In this document: positions 8,931 through 18,864 of the stretch, in pieces | How the letters are laid out: each line of letters opens with the position of its first letter | How positions within the stretch are numbered: the first letter of the stretch is position 1 | Assembly: GCA_000934455.1 (NCBI GenBank) | Contig: KN885402.1 | Location: 20,127 to 41,793, forward strand | Length of the DNA stretch: 21,667 nt | Origin: Apostichopus parvimensis | Taxonomy: Eukaryota; Echinodermata; Holothuroidea; Aspidochirotida; Stichopodidae | Direction of reading: 5' to 3' | Made by a program: the position numbers and the translations under genes | Notes under the pieces: generated by a model | Told to the model about the DNA's origin: nothing | What the model saw: only the letters and a program-made list of their open reading frames with translations | The model's database searches: none

Positions 8931-9798
8931 TGTGTGATATTCATATACTTCTCCAGTTGTTCCAGTAACCAAAAACAATCTGTTTATGTTATTATTGATC
9001 CTGATACTCCAGGAATCAGCAGGAACTTTCAAAGAAGCCAAGATTTGACCCTCAGAGCTGGAAGAATGACCCCCAGAGATGGAAGAATGACCCCCAGATA
9101 GAGAGTAAACAACAACTTGTCTACCCTCACCACCATCAGCCCATAATATAAATATTAATCCTTTCTCTTCACTGACTGTTATACACAATGCACGTCTGTA
9201 CTGTGTGTTTCTACATTTCTGTTCTACTTCTCCCTCACTATTACACATAAAAACTTTCCTATAGACTGTACAGATAAACAGTTTATTTTTACTAACTGTT
9301 ATATCACAGGGCCAGCCTTTATCTTCTTTATCTTTTATTAGTTTTAAGGTGATTGTCTTCTTTAGTCTCAATTCTCTCGAATCTAAGACAATCACCTCTT
9401 TGGATAATACTAAACTTACATACACTAACCCATCTCTGGTTGTCATACACCAGGCTTCACCGTTAAGCTTCCCTTGTTTGACCAGACCGCCATTACTACT
9501 ATCGTACAATGCTATCGTATTCCTACAACACGTTAAAAACATATGATCATCCAGTAAACAAACTGACCGCAATTCAGAACCAAACTCGGTAAATTCCTCA
9601 GAATAATACGGCTCTGATTTCAATAATAAAGGGTTTTCTTGAGAATCAGGATCTAATTGTAACATAAACAGATCAATAAAGCTGCATTTTGTCTTGTGAT
9701 TATATCCAGCGACAGCCAAACGGCCTGTATCTAGCACGTCCATCACCGACACATTGTAACCATCATGCACAGTGAATCGTGGTATCGTTGTATGCACT
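8931..9798 (-). CDS. Beta-propeller exon (TRIM/NHL-like propeller)
   Basis: This is a 289-codon exon. The acceptor is a good T/C tract ending ACAAACAG|A, phase 2, and the first full codon is GTG (Val), followed by HTTIPRFTVHDGYNV. Repeating beta-strand patterns with short turns suggest about six blades: RLAVAGY..SFIDLFML; HMFLTCCRNTIALYD; GLVYVSLVLSKEVIVLD; WPCDITVSKNKLFIC; RALCITVSEEKGLIFI; and NRLFLVTGTTGEVYEYH. This resembles the NHL/TRIM2-type propellers that bind partner proteins or RNA, but no exact family is assigned. A loop carries a small Ser/Gly duplication (SGGHSSISGGHSSSSEGQ). At 8931 the frame reaches CACACA|GTAAGT, an almost ideal donor, phase 0. Read-through adds 12 codons (VSTNTGYIGHG... 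style tail) to TAA at 8895-8897. Both outcomes are possible, and splicing is slightly favoured. Confidence 0.8.
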
Positions 9799-10106
9799 CT
9801 GTTTGTGTGGAAGGCAAAAAGTGAAAAGTTAGGTCAGGGTTTGAAGGTTGTATCCGTGGTAACGAAGAATTTACAGTTGATTGTTGATCGAAGGAATGTT
9901 GATGAACAGCTCTCAGCCTGCGAAGTAGCCATATAGTCTAGTTAGGTCTTACAAACGGCACTAAATTCTTTAAAAAGCTGTTGATTTATGCATTGAACTA
10001 CAAAGTCGTGACCTACAATAGCAGTAAATGTCCAGAGCAAACTAATCGATATGGTAATCTCGAAGATATAAGAAATGGGACGTTCAAGGCCTTATAATTA
10101 GGATAC

Positions 10107-10228
10107 TGGCCTGGGCTGTAGATCCGTGACTTAAAGTTATGCTGTGTATTGTCAACGTTGGTCAAAATTCTTAAACTGATTTTATTACAACCTTCGAGAA
10201 GAGTTTCATCACTGGGACATTCAGTCAT
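10107..10228 (-). CDS. Possible first coding exon (weak)
   Basis: An ATG at 10228 in a fair start context (ACAAGATGA) opens a frame of 71 codons starting MTECPSDETLLEGC. At codon 41 the sequence GGCCA|GTATCC could act as a donor (10107/10106, phase 2), which would join the propeller acceptor at 9798 in phase and give ...SPG-Q-VHTTIP. The donor is mediocre and the peptide has no recognisable domain, so the true start could lie elsewhere. The implied intron would be 308 nt. Confidence 0.3.
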
Positions 10229-10834
10229 CTTGTGTGTCCCTTAGAAATGTCTGAGAACAATTTGGAGAGTAAATATCTGCAGGAAAATACTTTTCGAAAA
10301 CTTCTTTTTTTCGCAATTATAGAGTTTTCCCCATTAGGAACCCTCTACCGCATAAACGTGAAGAAAATACATGTCCGCATGAATGTATATATAGCGAGCG
10401 GAGTAAAAAGTGCTAGAAATTGGCAAATCGTCCGAATAAATACTTTCCTATTAAAGTATCCTATTAAAGTATTCTATTACTAGAAAAAAATGAAATTAAT
10501 CACTGTGTGTTTATGAAATATTCCTTTCACAAAATTTCTCTTACATAACAACACCGACTCTAAGCCTTGTTAATAGGCAGTTTCAGTCAAATTGATGAAA
10601 TTGCATCAGCTATATTTAGTTTGCTTGAACACGATTGATTTATCTTCAATATTCATCGTTATAGCATGTATGTATACACTGATGTAACGTTCTGATTCAA
10701 CTTTTCCTGTGTGTTGACCACATGCATGCAGTTCATTTTAATTCATTCGCATTTAGCGCCAAAAAAGGAGAGAAAGAGACACCTGCTCACAAGTTTTAAA
10801 TGGTGGCGCTATTCAAAAAAGCTAACTTTGTCAA

Positions 10835-10884
10835 NNNNNNNNNNNNNNNNNNNNNNNNNNNNNNNNNNNNNNNNNNNNNNNNNN
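10835..10884. other. Assembly gap, 50 N
   Basis: Exactly 50 unknown bases, probably a fixed-size placeholder. The same phrase ATGGTGGCGCTATT stands on both sides (10800-10813 and 10904-10917), followed by related text (GCTAACTTTGTC versus GCCAACTTGGTC), so the gap sits within a local direct repeat. Confidence 0.95.
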
Positions 10885-13800
10885 AAGGCTTCGCTAATGA
10901 TGAATGGTGGCGCTATTAAAGTGAGCCAACTTGGTCTAAAGTTTTCACTTTAGACAATTAAATTTTAGTCTTGAGTTCTTTGACTTATTATGGTCCAAGA
11001 AAAACAAAGGACAAGTTTGACTTCTAGTACTGATTTTTCTATAGCTACATATGTTTCCAAAATATCTACCTTAAAATTATGCTAAAACTTTGGAATGCTC
11101 ACTTAAGGATCCAGAAATCGATGACGTCAGCGCCTCAATGCAATCCTAAAACAATTGTTAATTCATTGTTTTTAAATTCTAATAACTCCACCAAAACATG
11201 TTCTTTGATCTCCATAAAGGCAAAATAGCATCCTTTCAATTGGATGACATCGAACATGTACGTGACATATTTGCAATGTATCTTAACATCGTCTTACACG
11301 GTGAGTTTTGTGTTATAGTTAAGAAACTGACCTAAAGGTCTTTGTATAAGACTAAATACGGTCCATTCATTTCAGATGGATGAACCTCATTTGTAAAAAG
11401 GGTCATTTCTTTAAAATAAAAAGTATTATAGACATCCAATATGGACTGATAACATATGTGTTTTAATGGTCTACAACATATCGACTTTAATAATGCACCT
11501 AATTTCATCGTCTATGTCTACCAGGCTAAGTTTTTACGGCAACCATTTGTGTTAAATCCAGGGGCGATTGACCCAATGCCTAGGATACGAGGGGCAACGT
11601 TCCTCATGTTTTGTAACAAAGACCTTAAGAAATGCTCTGTTTCATAGATTAAATGTACCCATTTTGGACAAGTACCGTACTTTTTCATTTTGTGTTATTT
11701 AGAATAAGTCCTTTTGTTTAAACATTTAGGAAAAGTGTAAATAGGAAGTGCCCTTTTGTTGATAAATTAAAGTAATCAATCGAACGGTGCTGTATCGTTG
11801 TCGTATTAAAATAATTGAATTTAAGACACAGAATGCAGAAAGGATCCAATTTATCGGCGATTTGAGATGGCTCTGTGCTTTACTTCCCCAACGAATCGAC
11901 ACCGTGGTGCCCTACTACCCTTAGGAATGTTGTGCCACCCGCCCCCTCCCCCACTCGATACTGAACTGTTTCCCACATGTCAGGAGTTATTTATGAGAAC
12001 GTCTTTTATCTGTATATGAACATATTTCAGTATACAACATTGCTTGTGCATAGGTGAATGTAAAGTAAAGAAATCATACTTTTCTTATATACTGTCATTT
12101 ATAAATACATTTAAATCTTGTATAAAACAATAATACTTACGAGGTTTTAGTGCTGGCCATTTTTGATATGTGTTTGATTAGTTCTACGAGAATTATATTA
12201 AAGCAGCGGAAGTCCTGATCTGTGCATAAAATTAGAAAAAAAGGTAAGAGACAAATATGACTGTCTAAAGAATATTCTTATCGAGGAATATCGCAATAAA
12301 TACAGAGATCATCGGAACGTAAAGAAAACTTCTTTAGGGGTGAATCCTGTGGCCTTTTTTTAGATGTTTAACGAGCAACCTTGAATTTAATATGATGAAT
12401 GAAATAATGGGTTTGGTCATCCCCGATTCGAAAATAACACTTTCTACGATCAAGCAGGAATTGAACATCAAAGTTTTATTTATTTCATGGTGAATTGCGA
12501 AAAAGACGACGAAATCGTGAGAAAAAAGGTGAAATTTCGAGAAAATTATAAATTCATGTATACGATGGTCAAAAGTGAAAATTTTCATTTTTATTCAAAT
12601 GTCCCTACAGACATGTTATACAATTTAGCTTTATTTCCCTACACTGGAGTGCTGTTAATAAAAAGTCATAAATGTTTTACTTTACTTACAATGACAGTCG
12701 TCTGTGTAGGACAGGTATATGTGAGATACAGCTAGTAGTCTTCGATAGGTCCTGAATATAAACTTGTTCTTGATATAATTCGATACGTTTTTGATGCTGA
12801 GTCACTAGCAGGTCAACGAAGCGTGAAGTGATAACACAAAATTCAAACAGAGGGCACTTTGGGATAATTTAAAAGACAACGAAATGCTATGACTTTGATT
12901 CAGATGATAAGACAAATTCTCAAATGAATATTAGATAATAAACGCTGAAACGTGGAACACGAAAGAGGTAATGGAGGGTTGAATGCTATAGTAAGAAAGG
13001 AGGACAGGCTTGATCTGAACTGGTATCTAGCAAATGAATCAAATAATAAATTACGCCCACTAACCCTTGACCTATTAGATATAAACCATATCGCGTGATG
13101 TTTGATTCAATACTGAACTTACAGCAGTTCGGTGAAATTTTCATTTTTGGTTTACTGAACCTATTTGAGTGTTACATGTTATCTTGAATGGTAGCCTATG
13201 ATGTACTTTAATAAATACATCGAATTTCCAAACTGGAGGGAGAGGAGGGAAGGGGGTTGGCCTGATATTAATACATATGATCTGCCTGTAAAGTCTACAG
13301 ATCATTGAGATAATCACACCCTCTTCCCAATTTAACTTCCATTGAGTAACTGTGCCACCATATTTGTCTCTCTAACCAGTCCAACATAAGTCTGGAAAAG
13401 GTGAATAACGTTATGGCATCTTTCATATAGTTACGGACGACTTGTGTGGTAAACGGTCCCATAGACTCATATCTAATAGTGGACTTTGGAGAATTTTCTA
13501 CGATTTTCCGTTATTATTCAAAATGGAAACCTGACAAAATAAGGAGAGCTTTTCACATCAGAGTTTTTTTTTGGCATTTTGGATAGGTGGGGGAGAGAGT
13601 GAAATTGGGGGATCTCAGACAGGAGTAAAAAGAGTGGATGAAAATATGTTCAAATATTGGTTCATTGTGTGTGTCAGTTCACATGCAGGCGAAAGATGCT
13701 GAGCTTCCTGTATGAGCTTCGTTCTGATATGAATCATCCTTAACTTCCATTCCCAATGGGGAACAATTTTTCGCCCTATAAATAAATTTAACATGGTAAA

Positions 13801-14120
13801 CCCTGATCAGATTACACCGGTTTTTAAGAGAAACCTTAAATACATTTATATAAACTGTACTGCTTTAATTCTTAATTTCAAGACAACACTGGCGTTATCT
13901 ATCACTTTGAACTAGCCATACACTAACGAGGTATTGTTTTAGCTCGAGCTGGTTGCTTAATTAAACACTTCAAGTCCAACAGTCCAAGTGCGTCACCAAG
14001 ATTGATAACAATTTCGATAACCCTGTCTTCTTCATTTAATATAATTAAAAAAACATTTTTTTGTAATATTTTTATGAGGACATTGTTTCAAACTTACAAC
14101 AGAAGGAGTAGGGAGATGTG

Positions 14121-14155
14121 GAAGAGAGAGAGAGGGGGGGGGGGGTGTGTGTGGA
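14121..14155. repeat. Low-complexity (GA)n-G12-(TG)n patch
   Basis: GAGAGAGAGA is followed by an uninterrupted G run and TGTGTGTGTG-like sequence. It is a simple repeat with no gene context. Confidence 0.85.
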
Positions 14156-15041
14156 AGTGGTTCCTCATTCAATTCTGGTAATTTCCCTCCAATTTTCGGT
14201 TACAACTTGTCCAAGAACCCATAGCTGTCGTGACTGTGTCGGGGAGAGCCTACATTATGATTTCGTATTCAAATAAAACTGTATACTTGTGTTCAAAGAT
14301 CGTTATTGTTCCCACTTAAATATGGAAAGTAAATATTTGAGTAGTTTGGATAATGCTGATGATACTTAGCCTATAGGACTACAAGTTAATTGACTTCACA
14401 GTGCTGTTCCAATGCAGCATATTTAACACAATACCCTATACACATTGCACCGTTTATGGAAAGTTCACAACGAAGTTTCCTCTTGCTTGTATTGCCCTTC
14501 CCACGCTGCGCGTGTACAAATAGAAATATCCGGATGAAAGCTTAACAGTGACGTAGATTTATTCGTAACCCCCCATCCCACCCCTTCAGAAATTTTAGAC
14601 AACCGAGGTACTGAATTATGAAAAAATTTGAAATTTGGTTTTTTGCACTTTTTGCTCACATATACCACACAAAATTTTCATATTTGTTATGTGAAAATGA
14701 AAATATCCAACTTTGTAACAACTCAAACACAAATTTAGCCTCTTCAGTCAATTAATTCAATAGGAGACCTAATGTGTCTGTTATGGCCATATAATGTATC
14801 ACATTGATTGTTTCCAATGATTATCTTGAAGTAAGTATTATTATTGAATAATTATGAGAAATCGAGAATAAATCATCTTGAAATCAAAAGAATTGTTTAT
14901 AGTTTCTTTGAGTGGAGCTTTTTAAGCAATGGAGCTATGCTTTCCGTTAATAGCCTACCAAATAACGTTTCCCCAAGGACAACGATAGTACCAGTCTACC
15001 TAGCTAAAGGCACAGTAATAGCATAGTCACGTATATTACAG

Positions 15042-15438
15042 CAGTGGCGGAGCGTCCATACAATCAGGGGCGGATCCCCCCCCCCCCCGACGGACTCAAA
15101 TGAACTGCTGGCGCCCTTTTCAGCTCTTTACCACTTTTTACTTTTCTATTTTTATATTCGCGATTATTGACTTTTTTATTGCGCTCTCATCTACTTATTG
15201 ACATTTGTCACAATTTGTTGGTGTAATTTGGCGATGACACCTATTTATTCTTCGTTTATCTGCAAATTAGCCAGGCCTGGAAAGGGTCATTTCCGGCGAT
15301 CTAGGGAGTATTTTTACTCAAAAAATTCCTGTACGCTACGCGCCAACCAGTGGTGGCGCTCCGCTTAAATATAGTGTCGAAAGCGCCCCTACAGACCATT
15401 CTCGCCCCTCCTGACCAATACCCCTAGCTCCGCGACTG
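15042..15438. mobile_element. hAT-like MITE, copy 2 (397 bp)
   Basis: This is the same element as at 6857-7253, in the same orientation, very similar over its full length apart from small indels. Termini are CAGTGGCGGAGC and GCTCCGCGACTG. Perfect 8-bp direct repeats TATTACAG flank it (15034-15041 and 15439-15446) and differ from the duplication of copy 1, so the two are independent insertions. It has no coding capacity. Confidence 0.9.
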
Positions 15439-15446
15439 TATTACAG

Positions 15447-17210
15447 TATTTACGGGTTTTAGGTATATAACGATATCAAATTTGTTAGGGGCTATCTTTA
15501 ACATGAGGGAGATGATTACATGGGTCACCCCCTCCCCACCCCCTCGGTCAAGTTTTGGTGGATACATTCTTATTCCCCTGATCTTGTAACCTTGTTAACC
15601 AAATATTAAAACACATTTTAAATGAACACTTTTTTAATTATTCATCATTTTTCTCATGTGGAGAAAAATATACTTTCTGGCACACGCATATTCATAACAT
15701 TGAGAGGGCTGGATGGTTACATGGGACATCCCCCTAGTCAAATGCTGGGGGTTACGTCCTCCGTCCCTCATGAAATACGCCAAGTAAGGTCAATATTAAC
15801 AACGAACCTCAAAGGTGGAATGAGACTAAAGCTTACTCTTCTTGTTGTATCACATACAGCATTGCCAAAGTTTTAGTATGACCATCGTGTAATTTGAGGC
15901 ACTCTTCCATTTCATATGATGGCATTGCCGGACAAGTTGTCAAACATATTTCGCTTGGTCAGACATTATTTAATTGGTAAACTATGGCAGGCCGTCTGTA
16001 TCAAATCACAGGAAATCTCTGAAGATCAATGTTATCGATATATGTCCATTTTTACCAATGTATACTCAGTTCAAATCTACATATCATGAAACAGATTTCC
16101 TAATCAATATATAAAATAGTAACGATGTCGAGAATGGCTTCCAGTCCTGACGTTTTACTGTTTAATTATACGTTAGCCTGAATTTGGCTAGGCCGTGGAG
16201 ATAGTATTGGGAAAGTCCCATTTTTAAATCAACCCCGCACCCCCCCTCTCCCCGCAAGAAGAATATACACTCAAACATTTCCCTATTTTTCATTTGTTTA
16301 TAAGATTTTTTTATATCGCATTAATCTATAACAACAAAATACATTTCTTTAAAATCAGTTTAAATGGGGAGAAGATTATGTGGAATATAAATTAATAAAT
16401 TCCTATTTGAAGTACTGTTGATGTAACTGCTCATCTACACAAAAGCATCAGTGTTACCATAGCAACTTTAACTGTCACCTTTTTTACATAATATTTAGCA
16501 CCAATTGATATCAAAATCTTAAATATACTTTTCATATTTTAGGTGGGTGTGATCTGTCCCACTTAATGACAGAAATGTAGAAACATTATAAAGAGGAATT
16601 AGGTAAGGCTTTTATTATCTACAGTATTTCACAAGAAAAACATTGCAGGTATTGATATGCCTTATGTTATTTGCCTGTTGACCCCAGCCACATATATAAA
16701 ATCTGGATGTCACTCTATACACTTAGAAAACACACCGGCAACAATGCAGGGTGTTGTGATGTGCCCCCGCTGCTAATAACCATGAATGTTATTTGAACAC
16801 TTTATCAGTTCGAAACTGTAGGAGTTTCGTATGCAACAGAGCGCACCTTTAACAGTCATTTACTGCACTTTAATGGATGGTGACGATGTTGAAATTTATT
16901 TTCTCTGTGTTAGAAAATGGTTGATCTGTGCTTGCGAGTGCATGTAAGGCAATTCGACTTGTGTTGCTAAGGAACAGTGAATTCTGTCGTCTGCTTCTTA
17001 CGTCTATGTACACTGTGCATATACAGTCCTCATATGCTACATGTGTTTCATCTGCAGTTCAAACTTTTTAAAGGAACAAGCAACTTCGCAATTGACAAAT
17101 TGCAGTAAACATTGATACGTGCATCACTTACCTAAATTTGTTTTCTGATTTGTTCAACACTGTGGTAGTTACCCGATTATGACTTAAGTTGTAGAAGGGA
17201 TACATTTATA
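15447..17210. other. Non-coding stretch
   Basis: No gene, RNA gene or clear repeat is supported. C-rich/G-rich patches occur near 15530, 15735 and 16235. An 84-codon plus-strand frame at 15622-15876 shows no domain and no splice signals worth using. Confidence 0.55.
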
Positions 17211-17240
17211 CAATGATATAAGTTGGTGTGTAAAAGTAAG

Positions 17241-17285
17241 TTCGCCTGACGTTTCGATCCTAGCAGGATCTTCTTCAGAGGCTAA
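17241..17285 (-). ncRNA. Hammerhead-ribozyme-like motif at Penelope-like element end
   Basis: Minus strand, 5' to 3': stem I strand TTAGCCT (17285-17279), core CTGAAGA (17278-17272), an extra A, stem II hairpin GATCCT-GCT-AGGATC (17270-17256), core GAAAC (17255-17251), GTC (17250-17248), then stem I partner AGGCGAA (17247-17241). Stem I pairs over seven positions with one mismatch; stem II is a perfect 6-bp helix. Stem III is reduced to the palindrome ACGT, as in minimal hammerheads thought to act as dimers. The extra A after the first core is a departure from consensus. Cleavage would fall after GTC. Confidence 0.5.
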
Positions 17286-17636
17286 ATAACAAACAACGTA
17301 CAGTAACAGAAGGGACAAAAACACGCACAGACTACATACAGGTTAAAGAGCATTGTGGACACAAAGAAATAGATGTAAGGGAATTAGTAGACAAGGGATG
17401 GAGAGAAAAATGAAATAAACCAACGGGGGAAGAGGAGAAGTAGGAGATAAACAGTAGAGGGACAAAGAGAGGATTATGGAAAGGCGGTAGGGAATGAACT
17501 AGAGAAGGACAATGACAGAAAGGTGTGGAGAAAAAAAGGTGGAAGAAAGCTATCAGAAGAGGAGTGACGGGTGGGGGTCAAGGGGAAATGGAGGAGGGGT
17601 GGGGCAAAAGAAAAAAAAGGCATGTCCTTCCTGAAT

Positions 17637-17843
17637 GTTAAGCCCATGAGGTTGAATGGTGTGAAGGCGTTGCATCCACAGTCTCTCTCTGCTGTTTCGT
17701 ACTAGGTCAGGGCGGCTACCTAAGGATTCAATTCCCTGTAGGGACATGTCAGAATGATATAAGTTATAAGTGTTACCTTGGAGCACATCATATGACTCTC
17801 CATGGTTGTTATGTTCGTTTTTTAAACAACTCCTAATTGACAT
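17637..17843 (-). pseudogene. Remnant of Penelope-like GIY-YIG endonuclease C-terminus
   Basis: The frame opens near 17843 and reads on to RERLWMQRLHTIQPHGLN at 17690-17637. The pattern Arg..Glu..Trp-Met..Leu.Thr..Pro.Gly-Leu-Asn is characteristic of the distal part of the GIY-YIG endonuclease that ends Penelope-like polyproteins. The catalytic GIY and YIG motifs and the reverse transcriptase are absent. After NIQEGH the frame enters a T-run (FFFF) and then low-complexity Pro-rich sequence to 17553, which suggests a slipped or lost stop codon. This is a dead fragment, not a working gene. Confidence 0.65.
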
Positions 17844-18118
17844 ATTAAAGTGTTCTAGCCTTCACTAATATGTCAATGATCGACTCCCAAATGACCATAG
17901 GTTAGTTGCTATAAAGTTGTTTCAATTTACAACAGATACCTAGGTATGTTATTTTGTTTGTATTAGATCATCAATAAACAGTAGAGTAAGGAGAAACCTT
18001 AAGAGTAAATAGTACCAGTGTATTGCTTCAATGATCTCAGGTGAGAAAGGAGATCCACCAAAACCAAGAAAAGATTAACAAGGAAGACTACGCATCTTGT
18101 ACAATCATTCCCACACCT

Positions 18119-18148
18119 CATACCCCATACCCCATACCCCATACCACA
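18119..18148. repeat. Short tandem repeat (CATACCC)n
   Basis: Three exact CATACCC units and a partial fourth directly precede the second dispersed-repeat copy. Confidence 0.85.
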
Positions 18149-18154
18149 TATCTG

Positions 18155-18640
18155 ACGTTTAGAAATTTCATAGGGTTTGACTTCTGCAAACCTTAAATGA
18201 GCTTTCACTTACACCAGATTGTGGAGCAATTTTACTTATCATTTGGGTAATCTACCATGCATATATTATTTTGTTTACAGGAAAGATCTCAATATAAAGA
18301 CATTCGTTATTTTGACATTTGGACATCTGCTGACCCAAAATGACTTTTGACCTCCACCCAAAATGATAGGGTTCTTGAGCTATGAGCTATGTGATGAACG
18401 TATCTTGGGGTATTGTGTTTACAAGGTTTGTGCTTATAAGGCTTTACAGAGTGTGACCTTTGATGACCCCAAATTACTTTTGACCTCCACCAAACCACTG
18501 AGGTTCGTGTACTCATTATAGGAAAGCCACATGGAAGGATTTGAAGTTTTCACCACTGGTGACTCTGAAATGAACTGTTGACGTACACCGAATTTTGCCA
18601 ACACTTTACACTACATAAGGCCATCCAACCATGCATATAT
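18155..18640. repeat. Second copy of the left-edge dispersed repeat
   Basis: It matches the order of phrases at 95-830: TTTAGAAATTTCATAGGGTT, CTTCTGCAAACCTT, GGTAATCTACCATGCAT, tgctgacccaaaatgac, tttacaaggtttgtgctta, tgacgtacaccgaattt, ctacataaggccatcc. It lacks some inner units present in the first copy. It ends in an (AT)n run at about 18634-18648. Its two DR1-like sites are degraded (TGACTTTTGACCT and TTACTTTTGACCT). Confidence 0.85.
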
Positions 18641-18652
18641 ATATATATCATA

Positions 18653-18862
18653 CCTTAGGTCGACATTTACATTGACTTACACACTAAATTCAATCTAACC
18701 CTAACCCTTTTTTCTAACCCTAACCCTGAACCGACCCTAACCAAACCTTGTAAATTAACGTTTTAGAGGACGGAGAACATTATAAAGCTATTTGCGACAA
18801 TAAAAAAGTTTCTTAAAATGGTAGTAAAAACAATAGGTCGACACTGAAATTTCGACCTAAGG
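18653..18862. mobile_element. TA-flanked MITE with telomere-like core, 210 bp
   Basis: The ends read CCTTAGGTCGACATTT and, inverted, CCTTAGGTCGAAATTT (16 bp, one mismatch). TA dinucleotides flank both sides (18651-18652 and 18863-18864), the Tc1/mariner-type target duplication. The interior holds several CTAACCCTAACCC phrases (about 18694-18745), resembling the animal telomere repeat. There is no coding frame. Confidence 0.75.
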
Positions 18863-18864
18863 TA

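Larger units (their letters stand above)
2080..9798 (-). other. Gene model: propeller - DED-like - coiled-coil protein (partial)
   Basis: Four exons on the minus strand join in frame: 9798-8931, 5005-4735, 3991-3348 and 2217-2080. Donors read CACACA|GTAAGT, CTCAAG|GTATGT, GAG|GTTAGA and AATTG|GTAAAG. Acceptors read ACAAACAG|AGTG, TTATAG|AATG, TTTCAG|ATTC and GACAG|GAGC. Junction phases match (0/0, 1/1, 0/0). The joined product is about 640 residues, with the propeller first, the DED-like fold next and the coil last. Neither end is certain: a leader exon at 10228-10107 is weak, and no 3' terminal exon is recognised below 2080. The one-gene model is favoured because the propeller exon ends in an excellent donor and no second set of DED or coil exons lies upstream. 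Two tandem genes remain possible. Intron 8930-5006 is full of mobile elements, which is tolerable for an intron. Confidence 0.55.
10229..15041. other. Long non-coding stretch
   Basis: There is no supported gene on either strand. Open frames are short, AT-biased, and show no domain or splice context. Contents noted: the N gap at 10835-10884 with its flanking direct repeat, TGACGTCA at 11122-11129, and a purine/G-run low-complexity patch at 14121-14155. The rest is AT-rich unique-looking sequence. Confidence 0.6.
17212..17845 (-). mobile_element. Penelope-like retroelement, truncated 3' part
   Basis: In minus-strand order: the end of a coding frame (from about 17843), an untranslated purine/pyrimidine-biased stretch, and then a hammerhead-like motif (17285-17241). 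The frame carries the endonuclease C-terminus and the ribozyme-like motif follows downstream, which is the order known for Penelope-like elements (hammerhead motifs are reported in their pseudo-LTRs). The 5' portion (reverse transcriptase) is missing. A 13-base phrase AATGATATAAGTT occurs both at the tail (17212-17224) and within the frame (17753-17765). No target duplication was found. Confidence 0.65.

Noticed and set aside
10232-10483. Plus-strand 83-codon frame head-to-head with the possible leader exon
   Set aside because: No recognisable domain, hydrophobic AT-rich text, no splice evidence; a divergent gene is not supported.
11122-11129. Second TGACGTCA motif as a gene promoter element
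   Set aside because: No gene, CpG cluster or TATA context nearby; a single 8-mer is expected by chance at this scale.
12334-12735. Overlapping 82-84 codon frames on both strands
   Set aside because: AT-rich, lysine/phenylalanine-biased text with no domain and no conserved splice sites.
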